Assembly: GCA_016705695.1 (NCBI GenBank)
Contig: JADJLA010000003.1
Location: 310,001-374,000 of the forward strand
DNA: 64,000 nt
Source: Sphingobacteriaceae bacterium
GTDB taxonomy: Bacteria > Bacteroidota > Bacteroidia > B-17B0 > Aurantibacillaceae
Reading direction: 5' to 3'
In this document: positions 55,183 through 62,588 of the stretch, in pieces
How the letters are laid out: the number at the start of each line of letters is the position of its first letter
How positions within the stretch are numbered: the first letter of the stretch is position 1
Translations under genes and position numbers: made by a program
Notes under the pieces: model-generated
Told to the model about the DNA's origin: nothing
What the model saw: only the letters and a program-made list of their open reading frames with translations
Database searches by the model: none

Positions 55183-56151
55183 ATGCAACTAAAAAAAAAT
55201 GTTCTCGTAATTGTCCTTTTTGTTTTCTCGTTTAATTTTGCTTGGTGCCAAGCCATTCCTTCCGAAGATGAAAAGATCCCGTATTTTACAACCTTCTCTA
55301 AAAATGCAAAACTCTCATTTGGCGACGATGATTTTGTGCAGATCGTATTTTTTGTTGTTCCCGAAAAATCCAACGATCCATTCTACATTCGCGTTTACGA
55401 TCCTGATAACGGGGGAACGGTAGATGAAAAAGCAAGTGCCTTTAACTCGAAAACAAAATTTTCATTCTACGGTGGTAAAGGTGCCCATTCTGATAAGGCT
55501 GCACAAGAACTTTCGCCTAAAGGAAATTATAAATCCGGCGTATTCATCATGGGTAAAACATTTGGAGAAGATGCCGCCTTGGATGGTAAATGGTATGAAT
55601 TTGGCCCCTTCAATCCAAAAGAAGGAGAATTGCAAAGCGATTTTAAAGGTTATGTTTTTAAAATGGTGGTAGAAGGTCTGGATGGTGATGACGGAAACCT
55701 TTATAAGTTATTTTTATCTTCCCAAAAAGATAAGAACGTAAAGGTGGAAGGTTCTAATTCATTCTATTATGAGTATACTTTTAGACTCGAAGAGAAAGCC
55801 GGATATGTAGGTCATATTTATCCTTATGTAACGGAAAACGTGATCGAAGTAGATATAAGCACTTTCGATTATGACAACGCAGGAACTATTAGAGTAGTGT
55901 CGGTTGAGAAAAAAGGAGAGATGTTTGCTTCACAAACAGAAGGTGTGTGGGCACAAGTTAAATTCAAGATCGAAAAAGCTGAAATAGGAACTTCACTGGA
56001 TATACAATTCATCAATAAGAAAGAGGTGAAAAATAATAATGTAGCGGTTTACATCACCAACCAGTATGGCGAAGCCATGCCGTTTTTTTCTCAACCAATT
56101 GGTGGAGTACCCAAGTACAAGTACAATATAAAGATGAAGCCCGCAAAATAG
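55183..56151 (+). CDS. Secreted hypothetical protein in the adhesin operon
   Basis: A 322-residue exported protein with signal peptide VLVIVLFVFSFNFAWCQ. The mature part is beta-rich and acidic (KLSFGDDDFVQIVFFVVPEK, FYIRVYDPDNGGTVDEKASA) and includes the periplasm-style segment GYVGHIYPYVTENVIEVDIS. I do not recognise the family. It starts four bases after the PKD/SPOR/OmpA gene, and its stop directly abuts the ATG of the PP2C sensor at 56152, so it lies in a transcript joining surface proteins and signalling. It may be a periplasmic accessory or ligand-binding protein. Confidence 0.75.
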   Translation: MQLKKNVLVIVLFVFSFNFAWCQAIPSEDEKIPYFTTFSKNAKLSFGDDDFVQIVFFVVPEKSNDPFYIRVYDPDNGGTVDEKASAFNSKTKFSFYGGKGAHSDKAAQELSPKGNYKSGVFIMGKTFGEDAALDGKWYEFGPFNPKEGELQSDFKGYVFKMVVEGLDGDDGNLYKLFLSSQKDKNVKVEGSNSFYYEYTFRLEEKAGYVGHIYPYVTENVIEVDISTFDYDNAGTIRVVSVEKKGEMFASQTEGVWAQVKFKIEKAEIGTSLDIQFINKKEVKNNNVAVYITNQYGEAMPFFSQPIGGVPKYKYNIKMKPAK

Positions 56152-59100
56152 ATGAAGAGACATTTACTCATATTTTTTATAATTGTTTCGGCATTTGCAA
56201 AAGCACAGGAATATAAATTCAATGTGTTTACTCAGGAGCAAGGTTTACCACAACCTTATGTTTACGATCTTGTTCAAGATAAACGAGGTTTTCTATACAT
56301 AGCAACGGGCGACGGATTGGCGCTTTATGGGGGAAAGAAAATGGTTAAATACACCAAGAAGGATAGTTTGGCCGAAAGTTATTGCAGTGCATTATTCCTC
56401 GATTCAAAACTAAACTTATGGGTAGGGCATTTTGAAGGCCATGTTTCAAAAAGAACAAACGGTAAATTCAAAAAACTTCATACAAATGAAGAGGCACTTG
56501 CTCGTGTAGTTGGCTTTGCTGAGGATTCTAAAGGGTATATTTATTTTGCTAATGCAGCAGGAGGTTTGTATGTAGTAAAAGAAGATGGAGAACCGAAACT
56601 ATTTACTGAAGAAGAACTTCCACCTATCAACGAAATAAAGATCAAGGAAGATAAACTTTACACTGCCACACAAGAAGGTGTTTTGATATTTGAACTTGGA
56701 AAAAGTTCAAAGGCCTCAAAAACTCTTGAAGGAACTCAAGGAAAGAATACAACCTGTATTGAAATATCTTCACGCAACGAATTGTGGGTTGGCGAAGATG
56801 GAATAGGAGTTGAGTTATTTATTAAGAGCAATAATGAGTACAAGTCCATGCTCACATTTTCGGTTGAATTAAAAAGCTCCAAAAATAATATTAAGGATAT
56901 TTGTTTAAAAGGTGATAATGAGCTATGGATCTCACTCACCGGAGAAGGCTTGTGCATGTTGCGATACACCAGTAATTATCGCCTCGAAAAACAAACCACC
57001 ATTAATAATAAGAATGGGTTACAAAGCCAATTCATCAATCGCATTTTTGTTGACAAAGAAACTAACCTTTGGTTCGGTTCAACAGGTAATGGTTTGTTCC
57101 AATTCTTATCAAGTAGATTCGAACGTTTTAGTACCACCAACTTTTTACCATTTGATGACATAAGAACTATCGCAGTTGACGATTCGTTGAACATCTTTGT
57201 GTCTGATGATAAAAACGTATTCGTATTCAACACCGAAACAAATCTTTCCATTAAACACAATCTTATTCCCAAAGGGATAGAGGAAGATATCAAAACAAGC
57301 TTTATCAATAAATTAACCGCTGAGCTATGGATAGGTACAAGTGATAATTTGCATGTGTACGATATTGCTAAAAATAAAATGGTGTATAAGAAGGCAGTAG
57401 CAATATTCAAAGGAAAGGGTGTGAATCGTATAGCCAAAGACCAAACCGGGCAATACCTTGTGTGTACAACAGAGGGATTAATTTATGTTAACGATAAATT
57501 GGAGGTGATAAAGGAATTCAATACCAACTCCGGAGCCCCTCATAATAATTTTCTGAATGCTTTTGTTGATCGTATGGATCAAGTGTGGGCTTTCTCGCCC
57601 GAAACACCTTTATATCATATTTCCAAAGGAGAAGTAGAATTACAGAAGACCATAATGAGTGATAAGGATACTTTGTCTCCATTCAAATTCAATGCCGGTA
57701 CCCAGGATAGAGACGATAATATTTGGTTTGCTACCGAAGGCGATGGTGTGTATTGCTATCGCAAGAACAGAAAACCGAATTTTATACATTACACAACAGA
57801 TGATGGTTTGAGTTCTGATTTTTGTTATGGAATAACGGTTACACAAAAGGGAGATGTGGTAACCACTCATAAGAATGGTATTAGTATCAAATACGCAAAT
57901 TTAAAAACGTTCAGGAGTATTAACAGATCTAATGGTTTGCCTGCTAACATTGTGAACAATAATGCAATTTATAAAAGTAAAAAGGGAGATATCTACATGG
58001 GAAGTACCGAAGGCTTGATCCGCTATCTTCCAAACGAGGATGTGATCAATTTAAATCCCCCCGTTCTATCTTTTCTTTCCGTGCGAACAAATACCACAGT
58101 TCATCAGTTAGACTCAGTGTATAAATTACCTTATGATAAATATGAATTAACAATTGATTTTGTTGGAGTTTCGTTAACCAATCCTGGGGGTGTTACTTAC
58201 AAGTATCAACTCGAAGGTTTTGAAGATAATCCACGCATCACTTCAGAGCAAAGTGTAACCTATCCTAATTTACCTGACGGGGATTATAAATTTGTTATCA
58301 CCGCTTTCAATTCTGATAATATTGCAACGCAAAGTCCTGCTACATTTAAAATTACCATTGGTAAACCTTTCTGGAAAAAACTCTGGTTCATTGTTACAGC
58401 TTCTGCTTTTGTTATCCTTGGATTTTTCCTATTCTTTAAGTGGAGAACCAAAAAACTTCAAAAAGATAAAGAAATATTGGAAGGGTTAGTGAAGGAAAAA
58501 ACTGGAGAGCTTGTATTAGAAAAAGAAAAAATTGAGAAAGCCAATGAGTTGTTAAATGAAAAGAATCAGGATATAACAGCCAGTATTGCCTATGCAAAGC
58601 GAATTCAAAATGCGGTATTACCCGATCCTGATTACGTTAGTAAAAAGCTTAATTTGTTTGTTTATTACCGACCTCGTGATATTGTAAGCGGAGATTTTTA
58701 TTGGTTCACTGAAACCGACACTTACTCTTATATTGCTGTGGTGGATTGCACAGGGCATGGTGTGCCGGGAGCTTTTATGAGCTTATTAGGATCTACATTC
58801 CTCGACCAGGTATTGATCGAGTATAAGGAGGCAACGCCTGCTCTTATTTTAAATGAATTGGACAAAAAATTGCACAAGGCCTTTAAAAAGAAAGAAGAAG
58901 AGAATCGAATAGGCGACGGTATGGATGCAATGGTATTAAGGATCAACAAGGATGCTACTGAGTTCATATTCTCAGGTGCCAACCGCCCACTTTATTATTA
59001 TTCTAAAGAAGGCCCTCAGGATATTAAAGCCCCAATTTATTCAATTGGAGGTAGCTTTCCTAATGAGGTTAAAGGCTTTACAGATAACGTAATGAAGCCG

Positions 59101-59322
59101 CAGAAGGGTGATTGCGCTTACTTCTTTAGCGATGGTTTTGGAGATCAGTTTGGGGGAGAAAAAAATAAACGATATTCAACAAAGCGAATGAAGGCTTTTT
59201 TTGGTGAAATTTACCCCCAGCCTATTAACGAACAATATGAATCCACAGTTAAAGAATTTGAAACATGGATGGGAGATTATGAACAAATGGACGACATTTG
59301 TGTTATTGGAATTAAATTTTGA
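56152..59322 (+). CDS. Two-component-type propeller sensor with Y_Y_Y domain and PP2C/SpoIIE phosphatase
   Basis: A 1056-residue membrane sensor. A signal peptide (1-19) is followed by a periplasmic two-component regulator propeller (repeats such as FVDKETNLWFGSTGNGLFQF, DKRGFLYIATGDGLALYGG) to about 640, a Y_Y_Y domain (about 640-735, TYKYQLEGFED), one membrane helix at about 745-765, a coiled coil, and a cytoplasmic SpoIIE/PP2C serine phosphatase at about 817-1056 (YYRPRDIVSGDFYWF, VVDCTGHGVPGAFMSLLGS, FFSDGFGDQFGGEKNKRYS, MDDICVIGIKF). The metal-binding Asp residues are present. A SiaC-like gene follows after 23 bases, so the phosphatase probably acts on it. Confidence 0.92.
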   Translation: MKRHLLIFFIIVSAFAKAQEYKFNVFTQEQGLPQPYVYDLVQDKRGFLYIATGDGLALYGGKKMVKYTKKDSLAESYCSALFLDSKLNLWVGHFEGHVSKRTNGKFKKLHTNEEALARVVGFAEDSKGYIYFANAAGGLYVVKEDGEPKLFTEEELPPINEIKIKEDKLYTATQEGVLIFELGKSSKASKTLEGTQGKNTTCIEISSRNELWVGEDGIGVELFIKSNNEYKSMLTFSVELKSSKNNIKDICLKGDNELWISLTGEGLCMLRYTSNYRLEKQTTINNKNGLQSQFINRIFVDKETNLWFGSTGNGLFQFLSSRFERFSTTNFLPFDDIRTIAVDDSLNIFVSDDKNVFVFNTETNLSIKHNLIPKGIEEDIKTSFINKLTAELWIGTSDNLHVYDIAKNKMVYKKAVAIFKGKGVNRIAKDQTGQYLVCTTEGLIYVNDKLEVIKEFNTNSGAPHNNFLNAFVDRMDQVWAFSPETPLYHISKGEVELQKTIMSDKDTLSPFKFNAGTQDRDDNIWFATEGDGVYCYRKNRKPNFIHYTTDDGLSSDFCYGITVTQKGDVVTTHKNGISIKYANLKTFRSINRSNGLPANIVNNNAIYKSKKGDIYMGSTEGLIRYLPNEDVINLNPPVLSFLSVRTNTTVHQLDSVYKLPYDKYELTIDFVGVSLTNPGGVTYKYQLEGFEDNPRITSEQSVTYPNLPDGDYKFVITAFNSDNIATQSPATFKITIGKPFWKKLWFIVTASAFVILGFFLFFKWRTKKLQKDKEILEGLVKEKTGELVLEKEKIEKANELLNEKNQDITASIAYAKRIQNAVLPDPDYVSKKLNLFVYYRPRDIVSGDFYWFTETDTYSYIAVVDCTGHGVPGAFMSLLGSTFLDQVLIEYKEATPALILNELDKKLHKAFKKKEEENRIGDGMDAMVLRINKDATEFIFSGANRPLYYYSKEGPQDIKAPIYSIGGSFPNEVKGFTDNVMKPQKGDCAYFFSDGFGDQFGGEKNKRYSTKRMKAFFGEIYPQPINEQYESTVKEFETWMGDYEQMDDICVIGIKF

Positions 59323-59345
59323 TTTATCTTTGAGAATTATATATC

Positions 59346-59703
59346 ATGATTGAGATAGCAGAAGGAGAAAAATCACCATATGTGTTGGTGAAACCCGAAG
59401 AAAATAAAATGGTCATAAAGGGAAATTCGTTTATGGCAAACCCGCCCTCGTTTTACGAAAAGGTATTACAGTGGGCGCAAACTTTTAAAGCAACCGCTCC
59501 ATTGAGCGTGGAGATCAGTTGGTTTTTACAATACATCTACACTAAAGATCATGAACATGCTGCTTAAAACGCTTTGCAGCAATAATGAAGGAAAAGTGAA
59601 TATTACATTATTTGTAGAGGATGAGGATGAAGATCAGATCAACACAGCTTCTACAATTACCTTCAACGTTGGCGTTGAACCAAAGATCGTCTATTACACT
59701 TAA
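59346..59703 (+). pseudogene. SiaC-family (DUF1987) regulatory protein, frameshifted
   Basis: The frame from 59346 gives MIEIAEGEKSPYVLVKPEEN through LSVEIS, typical of the DUF1987/SiaC family, then runs into a stop at 59567. Reading on from about 59530 in another frame gives NTSTLKIMNMLLKTLCSNNE to VGVEPKIVYYT and a stop at 59703, the expected second half of about 119 residues. Adding one T to each of the two T-runs at 59518-59527 restores VEISLVFYNTSTLKIM. SiaC proteins are switched by phosphorylation at a residue in the NTS region, reversed by a PP2C phosphatase like the upstream gene product. Confidence 0.8.
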
Positions 59704-59728
59704 GAGTTTATCGGAATTTCTTTGATCT

Positions 59729-59852
59729 AGTGTTTGGATCGAAATGCCCAGTTTTGAGGCATGCAAAGAAAAAAATGACGCAGTTTACTTAAGTAAATGA
59801 GAATTTTTTTTCTGCAGCATAACGAAGAAAATGGGCATTTCGGACAAACACT
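59729..59852. repeat. 124-bp palindromic element between convergent genes
   Basis: AGTGTTTGGATCGAAATGCC (59729 onward) and GGGCATTTCGGACAAACACT (ending 59852) are inverted copies. The interior adds pairing between AGAAAAAAA and TTTTTTTCT around a central TTACTTAAGTAA. It separates siaC from the minus-strand small gene and could terminate both; it may be a dispersed intergenic repeat. Confidence 0.7.
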
Positions 59853-59853
59853 A

Positions 59854-59988
59854 TTACATGTAGCCGCCCATTCCGGTCTTAACCTTTTTCTTGCGCCTTC
59901 CGCCACAATCTTTACGGTATTGACAATCACTTAATCCTATTGCAATAAGGATCAAAAATAGGGTGATGAGTTTGTAAGAGTTTTTCAT
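59854..59988 (-). CDS. 44-residue putative lipoprotein
   Basis: A short minus-strand gene. Residues 1-22 form a lipoprotein signal (KLITLFLILIAIGLSDC) with the lipobox Cys at 22. The 22-residue mature part is strongly basic (CQYRKDCGGRRKKKVKTGMG) and ends GGYM. The clear signal, compact stop and isolated position between a palindrome and the RCC1 gene argue for a real gene. Very small basic lipoproteins ending in a Gly-rich tail are common in Bacteroidota, but I know no function. Confidence 0.65.
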   Translation of the reverse strand: MKNSYKLITLFLILIAIGLSDCQYRKDCGGRRKKKVKTGMGGYM

Positions 59989-60095
59989 TATGTAATAAAG
60001 GTATGAAATTTTTAAAATGGATCCTAGGGCTAAAGGCTGAGGGCGTAGTGGGTTTTATTTCAATGGAATTACTATCTTTAATTAAAATTAAGACT

Positions 60096-61060
60096 ATGAA
60101 AATTATATTCTCAATTTTATTATTCTCAGTCGTTTCTCAAATTAACGCCCAGTGTTGGAAATCAATTGCTGGTGGTGGCTTACATTCTATTGCAATCAAA
60201 ACTGATGGTACACTGTGGGCGTGGGGATATAACGGACAGGGTGAAATTGGTGATGGTACACTTATTGATAAAAGCTTACCAACTCAAATAAGTACAAGCA
60301 CAAATTGGCAATCAATAGCTGGGAGTTATGCTCATTCTCTTGGCCTGAAGACAAAGCACTTTGTGGGGATGGGGATAAATTTATGGTCAAGTGGGGATGG
60401 CACTATACGAGTAAAGCCATTCCAACGCAAATTGGTATTGACAATAATTGGAAGCTCATTAGTTGTGGTGGATATCACAATCTAGCGATAAAAGCTAATG
60501 GAACTCTTTGGGCTTGGGGCAGGAATAATTTTGGAGAACTAGGAGATGGTACAAATACTATTAGAAACACTCCGATTCAAATTGGTTCTTCAGTAATTGG
60601 CTTTCTTTGCTGTGTGCCTGCATAAACGGGCCTTTGGCGGGGAGTGTCATTGGGGGCAAGTTTAAAAATGTGGGGGGGGGGGTGGGCCGGTCTTGGGGCG
60701 GTGCGCACAGGAGGGGCGTCAGATAGCACAATGTGGGCGGGAGCTACAAAAGCAATTAGGAGATGGAACTCTTATTGATAAATACACTATTCAGTAACGT
60801 CAAGTTATTGGAATGAGGAATACCTTTACAATTCAAATTTCCATTTAATTTACCCAAACCCTTCTTCAAACATTCTAAATCTTAAAATTACAGATGGCAA
60901 GTCCATTGAAAGCTATTCAATCATGGATATACTAGGAAGAAAAGTATTGGAACAAAAAGAAAACTCTACCCAGATAAACATTGAAGGATTAAACAAAGGC
61001 ATTTATCAACTGATCACTTCAGAGGGTAAGAGTTACACAAGTAAGTTTATTAAGGAGTAG
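60096..61060 (+). pseudogene. Decayed RCC1-repeat protein with T9SS type A sorting domain
   Basis: The ATG at 60096 gives a signal peptide (IFSILLFSVVSQINAQ) and RCC1 repeats (CWKSIAGGGLHSIAIKTDGT, LWAWGYNGQGEIGDGT). The frame breaks near 60345, and another frame continues (YHNLAIKANGTLWAWGRNNF). Around 60620-60750 the DNA becomes G-rich and uninterpretable, including a run of ten or so Gs. Homology resumes (QLGDGTLIDKYT in pieces) and ends with a type A T9SS sorting domain: YPNPSSN, YSIMDILGRKVLEQK, GLNKGIYQLITSEGKSY, SKFIKE, stop at 61060. Several indels are needed to restore it, so this is either real decay or a poor-quality consensus. Confidence 0.8.
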
Positions 61061-61082
61061 ACCCTAACAGCATTAAACTAAG

Positions 61083-61107
61083 AACCCACTCTAATAAGGT
61101 GGGTTTT
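61083..61107 (+). terminator. Terminator after the RCC1 gene remnant
   Basis: The stem AACCCAC/GTGGGTT with loop TCTAATAAG is followed by Ts. The same hairpin recurs at 61695-61720. Confidence 0.75.
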
Positions 61108-61150
61108 GGTATTTAGTAAATTTATTCTATTTTTGGCCAATAGTACTTTT

Positions 61151-61396
61151 ATGAAGAGGCAGATAATCATAATGATCGCTGTAATATCTATAACGAGTTC
61201 ATGCAAAAAAAATTATTCTTGCGAGTGTACTTCAATAACCTCTGGTGGATCATCAGGTTACACATCAATGTTTGTATATAGCACTAAATCAAAAAAGAAA
61301 GATGCTGAAGCTTGGTGTAAAGCACTTGCCGATTCTAAAGTAAGTTCAAATGGAGTAGTATTTACCGCCACACATCCTAATTGTGTTATTAAGTAA
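61151..61396 (+). CDS. Small Cys-rich lipoprotein, paralogue 1
   Basis: An 81-residue lipoprotein from the ATG at 61151; an upstream ATG at 61106 would add 15 residues before a good signal. The lipobox is SITSSC at about residue 18. The mature part has SCKKNYSCECTS, then KKDAEAWCKALADSKVSSNG and a final PNCVIK. The same spacing of Cys, AWCK, VS.NG and C-terminal Cys is found in the next gene, so the two are tandem paralogues. The regular cysteines suggest disulfides in an exported protein. Family and function unknown. Confidence 0.7.
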   Translation: MKRQIIIMIAVISITSSCKKNYSCECTSITSGGSSGYTSMFVYSTKSKKKDAEAWCKALADSKVSSNGVVFTATHPNCVIK

Positions 61397-61408
61397 CTAT
61401 TTTTTGAA

Positions 61409-61642
61409 ATGAAAAAAATAATATTTGGTCTGTTAATTCTTTCTTTTAACATGACATCGTGTAAAAAGGATTATTCTTGTGTTTGTAGTCAAGTTGGGTC
61501 AATTGCTAACGTTGTTGTTACAACAGAAGCAAAATTAACCAAATCAGGGGCAAAGGCTTGGTGTAAAGAAAATGAAAGCCCAGTTAGTACTATAAATGGC
61601 ACAATTGTAGCCAATCCAATTATTACTTGTGTTTTAAATTAG
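61409..61642 (+). CDS. Small Cys-rich lipoprotein, paralogue 2
   Basis: A 77-residue lipoprotein with lipobox NMTSC after MKKIIFGLLILSF. The mature part (CKKDYSCVCSQVGSI, GAKAWCKENESPVSTINGT, PIITCVLN) matches paralogue 1 in the order of its conserved residues. It lies 12 bases after that gene, so the two are probably one transcript ended by the terminator at 61695. Function unknown. Confidence 0.7.
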   Translation: MKKIIFGLLILSFNMTSCKKDYSCVCSQVGSIANVVVTTEAKLTKSGAKAWCKENESPVSTINGTIVANPIITCVLN

Positions 61643-61694
61643 TTTACAAACCCATTTTTAGCGCACAGATTTAAATTATAGCGATAATTTCTAG

Positions 61695-61720
61695 AACCCA
61701 CTCTAATAAGGTGGGTTTTT
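61695..61720 (+). terminator. Terminator after the paired lipoprotein genes
   Basis: Same AACCCAC/GTGGGTT stem and loop as at 61083, followed by a longer T-run. Confidence 0.8.
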
Positions 61721-61739
61721 TCATTGTATAATAAGGGTA

Positions 61740-62345
61740 CTATTTTTTCTTATTCAGGTTATTAAGAATGCTATCACATTTACTTTTGCCCCAGTATTCC
61801 TGAATATCAAGATTCACTGTTAAGGCCTTTATCTTACAATTCTTATTATTAACTGCAAGATCTTCCCAGATCTTTACATGGTCTTTGTTTAGTTTCCCGG
61901 TCCATACGGTCCAATAGATCAGTAGATAAAAGTCCGATCCTTCAGTGGCTTTTAATACATTTCCATTTATATCTCTGAACTTGGCAAGTTCTGCTTGTAA
62001 ATTGGTTAAGCCGGTTTTATTATAATTACCTTTTAAATTAAGTTCCGGAATAAATTTAAAAAGACCTGCATTACACGATGTATCTGTTACTCGGTATTCG
62101 ATGTAATTGCCGTTTGAGTCAAAAACAGCAACATCGGGGATAGATTTACCGCTTAACTCTTTTAAGAATGCATCACTAGTAACAGTAACAATATTTGCCG
62201 GATCCAATTTGTATTTAGTAGCCGCTTTTTTTATTGTTCTCTCATTCTCTATATCAGGATCTTTAATGCCATACATTTTTTTCATGATGGCCTGGCAACT
62301 TGTAAGAAATACAAGTACTACAGTCAGAGAAATGAGTTTTTTCAT
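61740..62345 (-). CDS. Putative lipoprotein of unknown function
   Basis: A 201-residue protein from the ATG at 62343-62345 (MKKLISLTVVLVFLTSC, lipobox LTSC); an upstream ATG at 62375 lies inside the preceding terminator hairpin and is unlikely. The mature part (GIKDPDIENERTIKKAATKY, VAVFDSNGNYIEYRVTDTSC) has a mixed helix-strand pattern reminiscent of thioredoxin-like folds (FYLLIYWTVWTGKLNKDHVK) but lacks a CxxC motif. I assign no family. It lies downstream of tRNA-Ala on the same strand with a terminator between. Confidence 0.7.
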   Translation of the reverse strand: MKKLISLTVVLVFLTSCQAIMKKMYGIKDPDIENERTIKKAATKYKLDPANIVTVTSDAFLKELSGKSIPDVAVFDSNGNYIEYRVTDTSCNAGLFKFIPELNLKGNYNKTGLTNLQAELAKFRDINGNVLKATEGSDFYLLIYWTVWTGKLNKDHVKIWEDLAVNNKNCKIKALTVNLDIQEYWGKSKCDSILNNLNKKK

Positions 62346-62357
62346 TGGGTGGGGTTT

Positions 62358-62391
62358 AAAAAAATATCCCCACAAATGCAGGGATATTTTT
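62358..62391 (-). terminator. Terminator of tRNA-Ala
   Basis: The stem AAAAATATCCC/GGGATATTTTT is followed on the minus strand by Ts, ten bases beyond the tRNA 3' end. Confidence 0.75.
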
Positions 62392-62400
62392 ATTTTTCCG

Positions 62401-62474
62401 TGGAGAATATCGGATTCGAACCGATCACCTCTTCACTGCCAGCGAAGCGCTCTAGCCAAATGAGCTAATCCCCC
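62401..62474 (-). tRNA. tRNA-Ala (anticodon GGC)
   Basis: A 74-base minus-strand cloverleaf: acceptor GGGGGAT paired with ATTCTCC (with GT pairs) and discriminator A, D-stem GCTC/GAGC, anticodon stem CTTCG/TGAAG with loop CTGGCAG (anticodon GGC), T-loop TTCGAAT. CCA is not encoded. Confidence 0.93.
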
Positions 62475-62478
62475 TTTC

Positions 62479-62574
62479 ACTAGCCGAAGCCTTGGCGTAG
62501 GCTAGTTTTATTTTTAACCGCCGTAGCTTTTGCTTCTACGCTGAAGCTTCAGCGCAAGCGTAGCGAAGGCGGTT
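62479..62574. repeat. Two hairpins between tRNA-Ala and infB
   Basis: ACTAGCC/GGCTAGT (62479-62506) and a longer stem AACCGCC/GGCGGTT (62516-62574) whose arms contain GTAGC and GCTAC-type inverted words. They may terminate infB, which reads towards them. Confidence 0.6.
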
Positions 62575-62588
62575 TAATTCATAATTAA

